A stretch of DNA of 64,000 bases from Pseudomonadota bacterium (lineage in GTDB: Bacteria; Pseudomonadota; Gammaproteobacteria; Steroidobacterales; Steroidobacteraceae). Below the pieces are notes generated by a model, which saw only the letters and a program-made list of their open reading frames with translations, ran no database searches and was not told where the DNA came from. The stretch is from assembly GCA_023423935.1 (NCBI GenBank), contig JAFAEQ010000008.1:1-64000 (forward strand). Direction: 5' to 3'. This document shows positions 7,688 through 17,206 of the stretch, in pieces; within the stretch, counting starts at the first letter, position 1; each line of letters opens with the position of its first letter. The position numbers and the translations under genes are program-made.

Positions 7688-10600
7688 ATGGGATCCCGTG
7701 ATTCGTATCGACGCGATAGTGACGAAAGCGGCAGGACGCTTCTGAGGGCGCCATTCGAGAGGCACCTCCCTGTATGTCTTCTGAGCCTGCTGCTCGCGAT
7801 TCCCGATGGCGCTTCAGCGGCGTCAGTTAAAGCACACTTCGATATTCCTTCTCAGGAACTTGCCGACGCACTGGATCGCTTCGGCGAGCAGAGCGGCCTG
7901 CAGGTCGTTTACGACGCCTCCATTCTCGCGGGACGTACGGCTCCTTCGATCAGCAGCGAGTTGCAGGCCGACGAGGCATTGAGCGCGCTCTTGAGCGGAT
8001 CGGATCTGGTCTGGAGCTACGCGAATGAGCATACCGTCGTGGTGCGCAGGCGATCCGCGGCCCAGAGCGTCGACAGACCGGACCCTCGCGATGCCTCCAT
8101 TGCCACGACGGGAAAAACGGACGGCGCGCCAATCACGCTCAGCCTGATCGAAGTGCGGGAGGATCCGAATCGCGTATTGCCTAATCAGCCCAGCGAATCT
8201 GCTTTCGGGTTTTCCAAGCCGCTGCTGGAAACTCCGCGCTCTGTGTCGTTCATCAGTGCTGAGGCGATCGATGTGTTCGGATTGTCGGCCGTGGAAGACC
8301 TGGTGAGCCTCGCGCCGGGTGTGTTCACGACAACGCGTTTCGGAATACAGGGCGCAGTCGACGTTCGTGCCGTGCCTGCGGATACGTTCTTTCGTGGCAT
8401 GCGGCGTTTGAGTCTTCAGGGACACGGCCGGAGCGTTCTGGCCGCTCTCGATACGATCGAGATCGTCGGCGGACCGCCGTCGCCGATCTATGGCATGGGC
8501 AAGATAGGCGGCCACGTGAACGTCGTGCCGAAGTCCGGCCGCGCTCAGAGTGGTGCGTATCTTACGCACCCCGAAGGTTTCGTTCAGGCAATCGGCGGGA
8601 AGTATCAGCGTCGCGAAGTGTCATTCGGGCTCGGCGGACCGTTGGAACTGGCGGAGCGCTTCGACAAACGCGGTGGCTACTATATTTACGGTCTGGGTGA
8701 GGACTCCGGAACCTATGCGGCCGGCGTGCCCGTCGAGCAGCAGCTCTTTCAATGGGCGATGAGCATCGATGATTTCATCGGGCCCTTCCGCATGGAGACC
8801 GGCGCGAACTATCAGGTGTCCAGTACGGCCGGCGCGCTCACAGGACGATTCACTCAGGATCTCGTCGACTCGGGTCGCTACATTCGCGGTACGCCGCTCA
8901 TCGATCTGGATGCGAATCAAAATGGGCGTATCGGTTTCCTCGAGATGCAGCGAGGCTCTCCAGTTGCCGGTTCACTGAGTTTCGGCAATCAACCGTTGAT
9001 GCAGAGCTGGAGATGGCCCACGGATGAGCAGGGACGACCGCTGTCGATCGATGCGTTCCCTGCGGTCAGTGGAATTCCCCAAACAATGTATGACTACCTC
9101 GTGGCACATCCGGAGGCGGATCCGACGGGATTGCTGCGCGCTCAGGGACCAGGCGGGCCGATACCGGAATCCGGTTCGATCCCCATCGGCATGGTGCTCG
9201 ATCCGCGAACCGTCGGATACGACACGCTCGATTTCAGACGCGCAGGAGCCTTCGAGAAGGATCTCAAGGCGCGCTTCCTGACGCTGTTCCTCGATTTCAT
9301 CGCAGACAGCGATCCCGATCTCACCTGGAAGAACCAGCTCTTCTTCGATCGAATGGATCAGTACAAGAACTCGAATCAGCCGTTCGTGCAGCGCCAGGAA
9401 GTGTATGTCCTCGAGGACAAGTTCACGATGACGGTTCGATTGAAGTCGCTGCCTTCATGGGCTCACATCAACACCCTCGCATCGATCAATGTTCGCGACA
9501 CCGTTTCGAGCGGTGCGTCTGCGGGCAATGACTTCGGCTCTCACCGCACCGATGCGATGGCGCCGACATGGAGGGACAGCACTGGTGGTATGACGCCCAA
9601 TACGATATTCGCGAGCCCGCTCGACAACGCGGATCTCATGGCCGACGGATACCCATGGGGAACGATATATCGCAGCGAATTCTCGGAGATGGGGCTCGGG
9701 GTGCTGCTGGATATAGATCTATGGTCGCGCTGGAACCTGTTGCTTGGGGCTCGCCACGATTGGTCCTATGCGCGCAATGTCGACTCAGCTGCCAGCTTCA
9801 ATCCCATCGTCGGTACGGCACAGAATCCAGGCAGCTATTTCGATCAGAGCGTGAGAGCCAGTGCCTGGGACGAAGGCAGCTCCTGGAGTGCGAGCGTCTC
9901 GTATGCCATCACACCTGCGGTGCGTGCATACGCGACCGGCGCCCGAGCGAGCATCGTGCTGGATGGCAACAACAACTCTTTGACCAACGCGTTGATCGAT
10001 GAGGGTCATGTCGGAGCCGCCGATCTGCGCGAGATCGGGATGAAGGCCAATCTTTTCGACGACAAACTGTTCATTGCAGTCGCGGGCTACGATCAGGCGC
10101 GCGCGGAAGTCGATTTGGACGATCCGGCCAGCATTCTTCTTGCGTATCCCACGGCCACGCGCGCGCGTGGCTGGAGTGCAGAGGTCAAGTGGGTCCCGAA
10201 TGCGGAGCTGTTTGCGTCGCTCTATGCACTCAATCAGGTGACGCGCTTCGATCCCAACGCTGGCAGTGTGCAACTCGTCGACGCGCGCACGTTGGGCTTC
10301 CAGGATGTCGTCGACGAGCAGGGCAACGTGATCTATCCGGCAGAAGCGTTTCTGTATGGAGGACGCAGCCGCCTCGTCTTGCCTGCCAACGTGCCGCAGT
10401 ACGAACGCAAGCAGGGGAATCCGGAGACTCAGGCCGGATTCAGCGGGAGCTACGAGTGGCGTCAGCGTATCGGCGTCTCGGTGAGTGGCAACTACTTCTC
10501 GTCTACGTGTACCGGACGACTCTGCACGGTGCGTATTCCGGAAAGCTTTCTCGCCAACGTCGGAGTCTTCCTGCGTCTCGACGAATGGAAGCTCAAGCTC

Positions 10601-10723
10601 GATGTGAGCAACGTGCTAAACGAACGTTACTTTCGCGCTCGCACAGGAGACACGCTGGGCAATCCCCTTGCTCAAGCGTTACCGGATCGACGCTGGCAAT
10701 TGACGATCAGAAGAACGTTCTGA
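7688..10723 (+). CDS. TonB-dependent receptor with N-terminal STN signalling domain
   Basis: This 1011-residue outer-membrane protein has a signal peptide (about residues 25-45), an STN domain (about 50-118; FDIPSQELADALDRFGEQSG) that contacts FecR, a plug domain with FSKPLLETPRSVSFIS and IEIVGGPPSPIYGMGKIGG, and a long beta-barrel ending in a terminal Phe (LTIRRTF). It follows the sigma and FecR genes, so it is the probable signal-transducing receptor that turns on the sigma factor when ligand binds. An EF-hand-like loop (DANQNGRIGFLE, 8909-8944) lies in the barrel region, probably extracellular. It is a close paralogue of the next receptor. The ligand is not known; the amidase cluster downstream suggests an amide-rich compound. 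Confidence 0.93.
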   Translation: MGSRDSYRRDSDESGRTLLRAPFERHLPVCLLSLLLAIPDGASAASVKAHFDIPSQELADALDRFGEQSGLQVVYDASILAGRTAPSISSELQADEALSALLSGSDLVWSYANEHTVVVRRRSAAQSVDRPDPRDASIATTGKTDGAPITLSLIEVREDPNRVLPNQPSESAFGFSKPLLETPRSVSFISAEAIDVFGLSAVEDLVSLAPGVFTTTRFGIQGAVDVRAVPADTFFRGMRRLSLQGHGRSVLAALDTIEIVGGPPSPIYGMGKIGGHVNVVPKSGRAQSGAYLTHPEGFVQAIGGKYQRREVSFGLGGPLELAERFDKRGGYYIYGLGEDSGTYAAGVPVEQQLFQWAMSIDDFIGPFRMETGANYQVSSTAGALTGRFTQDLVDSGRYIRGTPLIDLDANQNGRIGFLEMQRGSPVAGSLSFGNQPLMQSWRWPTDEQGRPLSIDAFPAVSGIPQTMYDYLVAHPEADPTGLLRAQGPGGPIPESGSIPIGMVLDPRTVGYDTLDFRRAGAFEKDLKARFLTLFLDFIADSDPDLTWKNQLFFDRMDQYKNSNQPFVQRQEVYVLEDKFTMTVRLKSLPSWAHINTLASINVRDTVSSGASAGNDFGSHRTDAMAPTWRDSTGGMTPNTIFASPLDNADLMADGYPWGTIYRSEFSEMGLGVLLDIDLWSRWNLLLGARHDWSYARNVDSAASFNPIVGTAQNPGSYFDQSVRASAWDEGSSWSASVSYAITPAVRAYATGARASIVLDGNNNSLTNALIDEGHVGAADLREIGMKANLFDDKLFIAVAGYDQARAEVDLDDPASILLAYPTATRARGWSAEVKWVPNAELFASLYALNQVTRFDPNAGSVQLVDARTLGFQDVVDEQGNVIYPAEAFLYGGRSRLVLPANVPQYERKQGNPETQAGFSGSYEWRQRIGVSVSGNYFSSTCTGRLCTVRIPESFLANVGVFLRLDEWKLKLDVSNVLNERYFRARTGDTLGNPLAQALPDRRWQLTIRRTF

Positions 10724-10727
10724 CGAC

Positions 10728-10908
10728 AATGAGTTGAGCAATGAGCAATGAGCAATGAGCAATGAGCAATGAGTAGTGAGCAATGAGAAATCAGTAATGA
10801 GCAATGAGATGAGCAATGAGTAATGAGGGGAGCGGGGCGCTGCTCATTCCTTGCTTCTCATTCCTCATCTTCCATTGCTCATTGCTAACTACTCATTACT
10901 CATTGCCC
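10728..10908. repeat. word-type inverted repeat built from GCAATGA units
   Basis: The left arm (10728-10829) is a run of 7-base units, mostly GCAATGA with variants such as GTAATGA and GTAGTGA. After a G-rich centre, the right arm (10841-10908) consists of the complementary words (TCATTGC, TCATTCC, TCATTAC). The arms can fold into a long imperfect hairpin in many registers. It lies between two receptor genes and ends 2 bases before the promoter motif at 10911, so it may terminate transcription from the upstream operon. Confidence 0.85.
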
Positions 10909-10910
10909 AC

Positions 10911-10940
10911 GTAGGGTCCGCTTCCCACCTCGCGTCTGAA
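10911..10940 (+). promoter_or_regulatory. GTRGGG-N16-CGTCTGAA promoter motif (unit 1: second receptor)
   Basis: GTAGGG at 10911-10916 and CGTCTGAA at 10933-10940 are separated by exactly 16 bases. The same pair with the same spacing precedes six other units in this window. CGTC is a common core of ECF-sigma -10 elements. The downstream gene starts at 11021. Confidence 0.75.
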
Positions 10941-11020
10941 TCCACGAAACCCGCTGACACCGATGCGCACCTATGCATCGGCAATCGCGTGGATGCCACA
11001 CATGGGAGACGGGAGATCGT

Positions 11021-13915
11021 ATGAGTAGTGCCTCAGGTCGCGGGTCTTTGAGTCTGCGTTATGCGATTGCGGCTGCGCTCGCCATCGCATCCACACATCT
11101 CGTTCCGACGGCGTCGCTGTACGCGCAGGAGAGCGCCAGCGCGCAGGACTCCTCGAGCGAGTCGGCAACAGCATCGGGCGACGATGTTGCCGAGCTGAGC
11201 GACATCATGGTGACGCAGGATCCCATGGGAACGTTCAGCAGCGAACCGTCGGCGTCCTCCTTCGGCTTTGCCAAGCCGCTGCTCGAAACTCCACGATCGG
11301 TGTCGTTCGTCAGCGAAGAGCAGATCCGGCTATTCGGTATCTCCACCGTTGAAGATCTCACTCGTGTCGTTCCGGGAACATACACGACGACGCGTTATGG
11401 TCTGCAGGGTGGTGTGAACGTGCGCGGCGTGTCCGCAGACATGTACTACCGCGGTATGAAGCGCCTGCAGATGCAGGGTCACGCGCGTACCGTGCTGTCC
11501 GCCATGGATAACATCGAGATCGTCAAAGGGCCTCCATCGCCGCTGTTCGGCATGGGCCGAATCGGCGGTTACGCCAACATGGATCCGAAGTCGAGCCGCG
11601 CTCGCACAGGCAAGTACATGCCGCAGGCGTCGGGCATGTTTCAGGCGACGACGGGTTCCTATAACAAGTCAGAGGTGCAGATCGGCACCGGGATTCCATT
11701 CGCCCTCGGCGAAGAGCGTCCGGGTGGCGTGTACGTGTTCGCGCTGGTGGAGGATTCAGACACTTTCGTCAAGCATGTCGAGGCGAAGCAGAAGTTCATT
11801 CAGGCGACGACCAGTATCGACAACATGGTGGGACCGTTCCGTCTCGAATTCGGCGGACAGTTGCAGAACTCCATCACGTCCGGCGCGTACATGAATCGCG
11901 TCACGCAGAATCTCATTGACCGCGGAGAGTACATTCGCGGCAATCCGCTGAAGAATCTGGATCTCGATGCGGATGGCCGCATCGGATTAGTCGAGCATGC
12001 GTTCGCCTCACCCGTGCGCGGCAACTATTCCGCCAACAACCTGCCATTGCGACAGTCGTGGGCGTTCCCGTTCGCAAACGGCGCTTCGGGTGCCGCGACG
12101 GTGCCGGGTATTCCGCAGGCCATGCTGGATTTTCTGAATTCTCCCGAAGGACGTCAGGTCGCCAACTGTCGCGCAGCGGATGTCATGCGGGCAATGCCGG
12201 CGGGCGGACCTACGCCCCTGAGCGGCGCGCTGCCGATCGGTTTCGTGCTCAACCCCTGCACGGTCAGTGTCGAGAAAGTCGATTGGCGCGGCAATGGCGC
12301 GTACGAACGAGAGCAGAACGCCGATCAGAAGCTGGGTTACATCGACCTGATCTACGATCGCGATCCCACCTTCACCGTCAAGAACCAGCTGTTCTACGAC
12401 AACCTCGATTCCTTCAAGGATTCATGGCTGCCGTACGGCGAGAACCAGTACATCAAGACGATCGAGAACAAGATCACGGTGACCAAGCAGTTGCCTTCGC
12501 AGTGGTTGCCTGAATGGATGAGCGTCAACACGCTCGGTTCGGTCAACTATCGCCGCACTTCTGGCTGGATACGAGCGGGCGGTGTCTCTGGCAACGACTA
12601 CGACTATCGCCAGGACGTTCTGTTCGACGGTGGTACCGGCAGCGGCGGCCACTATCCGAACACGATGTTCTGGACGCAGTTCAGCAACGACAGTTACGCG
12701 ACAGGCTCGCCGGCCGAAACTTATCGCGACTCGAAGTTCGACGAGAAAGGCGCGGCGCTGATGTTCGACATCACAATGTGGCGCGACACGAACGTCGTGA
12801 TGGGTATGCGCTACGACAAGTCGCATGCGGAAGCGCGCGATATTCGAACGTCCAATCAAACCGTCGGCAACCTGTACATTCCGGGTACGACGACGGTTCG
12901 TCCCGAGTCCCAATACGGCACTGAGTGCCGAACTCCGGTGACCGCTGCGAACAATGCTGAAGGCCAGGCCGCAGCGCGTGCGGCGGGCTGCATCGGTTTC
13001 CTGTATTCGACACCGTTCCAGCTGGCCGAAGATACGGACTCCGGCAAGTCATGGAGCATCAGCGTGTCGCAGCAGTTGCCGTGGGGATTGCGGCCCTATT
13101 TCACTGCGGCGAACTCGAGCCTGACGCTCGATGGTTCGAACAACATCATTCAAGCGTCCGTGATCCAGAATGCATCGACGGGTGTCTACAACGGATTTAT
13201 CGGCGAGGCATTTCTGCGCGAAGTGGGTGTGAAGGGCAGTTGGCTCGGCGGCAAACTGCAGGGAAGCATTGCGGGCTTTCGCCAATCGCGCAACGACGTC
13301 ACGCAGCCCGATGATCCGAGTGCCGGTGCAGACGTCAGTGCGACGGAGGCCGAAGGCATCGAGCTGGAAATGCGATGGACCCCGATCAGGAATCTGTTCG
13401 TGTCCGGCTATGTGTCCTATCAGACGCAGGAATACGTCACTGCCCCGGCGAGCTCGACCACCCTTGAAGTCAATGGCCGGCAGGTCGGATTCCAGGATGT
13501 CATCGATCCGGACACTGGCGAGGTGCTCTATCCGGCGGAAGCCTTCCTGTATGGCGGCCGCTCGACCACTGCGCTGCCGGCGGGAAGCACCAACTACCAG
13601 GAACGTGTCGGTAATCCGGAGAAGCAGGCATCGCTGCAAGGCACATACAACTTCGGCAAGGGCTTTGGCGTTTTGTTATCCGGCAATTACTTCTCCGAGG
13701 TGTATGCCAACCGCCACAGGACGATCCTGCTGCCCGAAGCGCTCGTCTACAACCTCGGCTTCACGTATGACCGCGGGAAGATGCACTTCAAGGTGAATGG
13801 CTTCAACTTCACCAACGAACGCTACTTCCGCCCTGCGGCGGGCGATACGAACGGACAACTCCTGTCTGTGATGCCGGGCCGGCGCTGGGAGGCCTCGCTG
13901 AAGATGGATTTCTAA
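11021..13915 (+). CDS. TonB-dependent receptor without STN domain
   Basis: This 964-residue outer-membrane receptor starts at ATG 11021, preceded by GGGAG; an in-frame ATG at 10973 would place 16 extra residues before the signal peptide. After the signal peptide (to about residue 34) and an acidic-serine linker comes the plug, with FAKPLLETPRSVSFVS and IEIVKGPPSPLFGMGRIGG, then a beta-barrel ending in LKMDF. It aligns by eye along its whole length with the receptor upstream but lacks the STN domain, so it should transport rather than signal. A canonical EF-hand loop (DLDADGRIGLVE) is encoded at 11960-11995. Its own promoter motif (10911) suggests control by the local sigma factor. Confidence 0.93.
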   Translation: MSSASGRGSLSLRYAIAAALAIASTHLVPTASLYAQESASAQDSSSESATASGDDVAELSDIMVTQDPMGTFSSEPSASSFGFAKPLLETPRSVSFVSEEQIRLFGISTVEDLTRVVPGTYTTTRYGLQGGVNVRGVSADMYYRGMKRLQMQGHARTVLSAMDNIEIVKGPPSPLFGMGRIGGYANMDPKSSRARTGKYMPQASGMFQATTGSYNKSEVQIGTGIPFALGEERPGGVYVFALVEDSDTFVKHVEAKQKFIQATTSIDNMVGPFRLEFGGQLQNSITSGAYMNRVTQNLIDRGEYIRGNPLKNLDLDADGRIGLVEHAFASPVRGNYSANNLPLRQSWAFPFANGASGAATVPGIPQAMLDFLNSPEGRQVANCRAADVMRAMPAGGPTPLSGALPIGFVLNPCTVSVEKVDWRGNGAYEREQNADQKLGYIDLIYDRDPTFTVKNQLFYDNLDSFKDSWLPYGENQYIKTIENKITVTKQLPSQWLPEWMSVNTLGSVNYRRTSGWIRAGGVSGNDYDYRQDVLFDGGTGSGGHYPNTMFWTQFSNDSYATGSPAETYRDSKFDEKGAALMFDITMWRDTNVVMGMRYDKSHAEARDIRTSNQTVGNLYIPGTTTVRPESQYGTECRTPVTAANNAEGQAAARAAGCIGFLYSTPFQLAEDTDSGKSWSISVSQQLPWGLRPYFTAANSSLTLDGSNNIIQASVIQNASTGVYNGFIGEAFLREVGVKGSWLGGKLQGSIAGFRQSRNDVTQPDDPSAGADVSATEAEGIELEMRWTPIRNLFVSGYVSYQTQEYVTAPASSTTLEVNGRQVGFQDVIDPDTGEVLYPAEAFLYGGRSTTALPAGSTNYQERVGNPEKQASLQGTYNFGKGFGVLLSGNYFSEVYANRHRTILLPEALVYNLGFTYDRGKMHFKVNGFNFTNERYFRPAAGDTNGQLLSVMPGRRWEASLKMDF

Positions 13916-13937
13916 GTGGAATGACGAACGATGAGTG

Positions 13938-13966
13938 TGGGCACGAGACGGGAGGTCTCGTGCCCA
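13938..13966 (+). terminator. strong hairpin after receptor gene (terminator or attenuator)
   Basis: A perfect 12-bp stem, TGGGCACGAGAC with its complement, encloses a 5-base loop (GGGAG), 22 bases after the receptor stop. There is no T run after it, so it may stabilise the mRNA end or partly attenuate read-through. It argues that the next gene starts downstream of it, at 13996. Confidence 0.7.
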
Positions 13967-13995
13967 TCACTCGTCTGAGCGCTCGCATCACCCGA

Positions 13996-15483
13996 ATGCG
14001 TATCACCTTCCTCGGTCATCAAGGTTGGTACTTCGAACACGAAGGACGCGGATTGCTGCTGGATCCGATCCTCGAAAGCATAGGCAACGGAGCCGCGCGG
14101 TTGCCGGTGTGGCCGCGACGACGGCTCGACTTCACACGGTTCGAGCCGCTCGATGCGGTGATCATCTCGCATGAACACGCCGACCATTTCTCCCTGGATA
14201 CACTGAACGCGCTGCCACGCCGCGTGCGAGTGCTGGTTCCGGATCTCACATCCCGAGCAATGACGACCGCCATTGCGGAGCTCGGTTTCGCTGTCCACCG
14301 GTTCCCTGCGCTGAGCGGCTTCATCCTGGCGGGTATCCGCGTGACTGCGCTGCCGGGGTTGTACAACACGCTCGAGCCGGATACGTACGCCCTGTTGCTG
14401 CAAGATCCGTCGGGTGCAAGTTTTCTCACCGCTATCGATACGGTGGCGCATCCCGACGTGTGTGCCTGGCTGGCGCAACATTGCCCGCGTCGCACCCTGG
14501 ATAATCTGACCAACAACTTTGTCGAGCCACGTGCGCCGCTTCTCCGCGACGGCAGTTCATTCACGAAATCGCGCGCTGTGGTTGCCGCCAACATGATGGA
14601 CTTCATTCAGAAGTTCGATCCATGGCGCGCCGTGATCAGCGGACAAGGCTGGAGCTTCGAGGGCGCGAAGCGTCCGCTGAATCATTCATTCTTCAGTGTC
14701 GACAACCACTGGCTTGCGAAGGTGGCAACGGAGCTGGCACCGCATGTGGGGTGGTTCGAGGGCAGTCCGGGACTGCGCTTCACACTTCACGGAGATCAGC
14801 TGCAGATCGACCGGTCGGATCTCATCACCGTGACCGAATGCGCAGATCGCGAATTTCACCCGCATTCGGTGCAGGTCACTGAGCCGTTTCCACCGTGGAG
14901 TGAAGAGCGCGAAATCTCCGCTGAGCGAATGAGTGCGCTGCGCTCATTCGTGATCGAACGCTATGGGCAGATCCTCGGCGCCTGCGCACCGCGGCTGATG
15001 GAGAAGCTGTACTACCTGAAGTTTGCCCGCCTCGAGTCGATCATCCCGACCCTGGCGCTCGTGCTACGTAACGGCAGCGCTCGCCACACATTCGAGTTCG
15101 ACTACGGTCAGTTGGTTTTTCGAGAGACATCCGTCCACGCAGCGCGCCATCAGTACGCGGTCGGTCTGGAGATGTGGGCGTCGGATCTCGAGCTGCTCCT
15201 CGGCGCGCAAGAGGAGGCGTTCACGGTGTACGAGAGTGCAGTGCGCCCGTGGAGTGTCGCGCACGAGGCATTGGATCTCGCATCGCTCCAGGAATGCTTC
15301 ATGTGGTTCACCCCGCGATTCCGTCCGCAAGAGTTCCTGGAGTTCTATCGCGGTCGGATTGCGGAACTGATGGCGGAAGGTGGGGCGGGGAGCGGTGATG
15401 GCAGTGATGCAGGTGATGCAGGTGATGCAGGTGATGCAAGTGATGCCAGTGATGGCGGCGATAAGCAGCTTGGGGGTCGATAA
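13996..15483 (+). CDS. metallo-beta-lactamase-fold protein
   Basis: The 495-residue protein opens with MRITFLGHQGWYFEHEG and LLLDPI, typical of the MBL fold, and has the metal-binding motif ISHEHADHFSLDTL (about residues 55-68). A later ITALPG-like strand and LTAIDT fit the UlaG/RomA-like subgroup. The second half (about 330-480) is unrelated helical sequence I do not recognise, ending in a Gly-Asp-Ala repeat tail. The frame is open back to 13921, but that part would read through a strong hairpin, so I prefer the ATG at 13996. No signal peptide is seen, so it is probably cytoplasmic. It may act as a hydrolase on a product imported by the neighbouring system. Confidence 0.8.
   Translation: MRITFLGHQGWYFEHEGRGLLLDPILESIGNGAARLPVWPRRRLDFTRFEPLDAVIISHEHADHFSLDTLNALPRRVRVLVPDLTSRAMTTAIAELGFAVHRFPALSGFILAGIRVTALPGLYNTLEPDTYALLLQDPSGASFLTAIDTVAHPDVCAWLAQHCPRRTLDNLTNNFVEPRAPLLRDGSSFTKSRAVVAANMMDFIQKFDPWRAVISGQGWSFEGAKRPLNHSFFSVDNHWLAKVATELAPHVGWFEGSPGLRFTLHGDQLQIDRSDLITVTECADREFHPHSVQVTEPFPPWSEEREISAERMSALRSFVIERYGQILGACAPRLMEKLYYLKFARLESIIPTLALVLRNGSARHTFEFDYGQLVFRETSVHAARHQYAVGLEMWASDLELLLGAQEEAFTVYESAVRPWSVAHEALDLASLQECFMWFTPRFRPQEFLEFYRGRIAELMAEGGAGSGDGSDAGDAGDAGDASDASDGGDKQLGGR
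15394..15456 (+). repeat. in-frame tandem 9-bp repeat (GGTGATGCA)
   Basis: Seven consecutive 9-base units (GGTGATGCA and close variants) encode repeated Gly/Ser-Asp-Ala/Gly at the extreme C-terminus of the MBL-fold protein. A repeat like this can vary in copy number by slippage without shifting the frame. Confidence 0.85.
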
Positions 15484-15553
15484 CGGCTGAGGCGGAAGTT
15501 CAGCTCGTCATCTGCGGGGTTCGATTGCAGTCGAACGAGCTGGCAGGCGAGCG

Positions 15554-15583
15554 GTAGGGGTTACCCCGCCCGCTGCGTCTGAA
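15554..15583 (+). promoter_or_regulatory. GTRGGG-N16-CGTCTGAA promoter motif (unit 2: first amidase operon)
   Basis: GTAGGG at 15554-15559 and CGTCTGAA at 15576-15583 have the same 16-base spacing as the other regulon sites. The first amidase gene starts 43 bases further on. GGGGTTACCCC inside the site is also palindromic. Confidence 0.78.
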
Positions 15584-15625
15584 TCGAAGAACGATCAGAA
15601 CAACTCGGCTCACAGTTCTTCGAAC

Positions 15626-17194
15626 ATGCGAACACTCGTCGGAAGATTGCATGCGCTGCTGCTCGCGCTACTGGTGATGCCGGTTGCGAACGCAGGTGCG
15701 ATTGCGTTCGATCTCTCCACTGCCACGATCGAAGACATTCAGCAGGCCATGGATAAAGGCGTGCTGAGCTCGGAGAAGCTCGTCCAGCTGTATCTGGCGC
15801 GCATCGATGCGTACGACCAGCGCGGGCCGAAGATCAACTCCGTCATCACGCTGAATCCGAACGCTCTTGCAGCCGCGCGGGCACTGGATGCGGAACGAAA
15901 GAGCAAAGGCGCGCGCGGTCCGCTGCATGGGATCCCCGTGGTGTTGAAGGATCTCTACGACACCAAGGACATGCCGACCACGGGCGGCTTTCTTCCCATG
16001 AAGAACTCACACCCGATCTACGATGCAACCGTCGTGGCACGGCTGCGCGACGCCGGTGCCGTCATCCTCGCCAAAGTGAACATGAGCGACTGGTTCGGCG
16101 TGCCGAAGCCTGGCGATCAGAGCACGGTGCTCGGGCGGACGCTCAATCCCTACAACCTCGATCTCACGCCAGGCGGTTCGAGCGGCGGTACGGGCGCTGC
16201 GCTTGCCGCATGGTTCGCGCAAGTCGGTCTGGGGAGCGAGACCGGCGTATCGATCCGCAATCCGGCGTCCAACAACAGTCTCGTTGGTCTTGCGCCATCG
16301 CGTGGTCTGATTCCGCGAGCGGGTCAGATCATGACTTCGTTCACGCAGGAGCGTTGCGGTCCGATGGGACGATCGGTGTATGACGTGGCCGCACTGACGG
16401 ATGCGATCGCGGGATTCGATGCGGAAGATCTGTTGACCATCGAATCGCCCGGCCGCACACCGTCGCAACCTTACACCTCGTTCCTCGATCGCAACGGATT
16501 GCGCGGTGCGCGCATCGGTGTGTTTCGCGATCTGTTCCGCAAAGGGGCCGCGCACGCCGAAGGCATCGCGCTCATCGAACACGCGATCGCACGGATGAAA
16601 CAGGCTGGCGCCGTGATTGTCGATCCGGTGTCGACCGGTATCGATCTGTTTCCCTTGCTGGACGAGACGCGCACGAACTATTACGAGGCACAGTTCTCGT
16701 ACAACCTGTATTTCCGGCGTCTCGGGCCGAATGCGCCGATCCGCAACATGGATGAGCTCATCGCCAAGGGTGGCGATCTCGTGAAGCCGAGCATCGTGAA
16801 GGGCTATCACGAGTTCAGTTCGCTGATGCACCAGCCGGACTTCCTCGCTCGTCGCGACACGCAGGAGATGTTGCAGCAGACCATCATCGAGTTGATGGAC
16901 AAGTACCGGCTCGATGCTCTGGTCAATCCCTTCAAATCGCTGCCGCCCCCGCCGCACTTGGAGCGCGCAGTCGAGCAGGACAATCCGCTGAGCTCCGTGG
17001 CCGGTCTGCCCGCGCTGCTCGTGCCTGCAGGGTACACGAAGAACGAGAACGGGCCGATCGCCCTGGAAATCCTCGGTCGTCCGTTCAGCGAGCCGACTTT
17101 GTTCCGTATCGGCTATGCCTACGAGCAGCTTTCGAAGAATCGCAAGAACCCATCCAGTGTGCCGCCGCTGGCCGGTGAACAGTTCGTCTACTGA
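15626..17194 (+). CDS. secreted amidase-signature enzyme 1
   Basis: This 522-residue enzyme has a Sec signal peptide (about residues 1-23, ending VANAGA). Amidase-signature enzymes hydrolyse carboxamides with a Ser-cisSer-Lys triad. Here the Lys is in VVLKDLYDT, the cis-Ser in GGSSGGTG and the nucleophile Ser in GSETGVSIRNPAS. The family's second Gly before the nucleophile is Val. It belongs to the subgroup with enzymes 4 and 5 of this cluster (FDLS.ATI.DIQ.AMD start, GLIPRAGQI loop). It is first in an operon running to about 29168, with gaps of 3-81 bases. The substrate is unknown; the periplasmic location fits a scavenging role. Confidence 0.92.
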   Translation: MRTLVGRLHALLLALLVMPVANAGAIAFDLSTATIEDIQQAMDKGVLSSEKLVQLYLARIDAYDQRGPKINSVITLNPNALAAARALDAERKSKGARGPLHGIPVVLKDLYDTKDMPTTGGFLPMKNSHPIYDATVVARLRDAGAVILAKVNMSDWFGVPKPGDQSTVLGRTLNPYNLDLTPGGSSGGTGAALAAWFAQVGLGSETGVSIRNPASNNSLVGLAPSRGLIPRAGQIMTSFTQERCGPMGRSVYDVAALTDAIAGFDAEDLLTIESPGRTPSQPYTSFLDRNGLRGARIGVFRDLFRKGAAHAEGIALIEHAIARMKQAGAVIVDPVSTGIDLFPLLDETRTNYYEAQFSYNLYFRRLGPNAPIRNMDELIAKGGDLVKPSIVKGYHEFSSLMHQPDFLARRDTQEMLQQTIIELMDKYRLDALVNPFKSLPPPPHLERAVEQDNPLSSVAGLPALLVPAGYTKNENGPIALEILGRPFSEPTLFRIGYAYEQLSKNRKNPSSVPPLAGEQFVY

Positions 17195-17206
17195 AGGAAT
17201 CGCTCC

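Noticed and set aside
10728..10908. CRISPR-like array
   Set aside because: The units are contiguous 7-mers without spacers and the second half is complementary; no cas gene is near.
13950..13979. Eighth regulon site before the MBL-fold gene (CGTCTGAG at 13972)
   Set aside because: At the 16-base spacing the first half is GGGAGG, not GTRGGG, and the site lies within a hairpin after the receptor gene.
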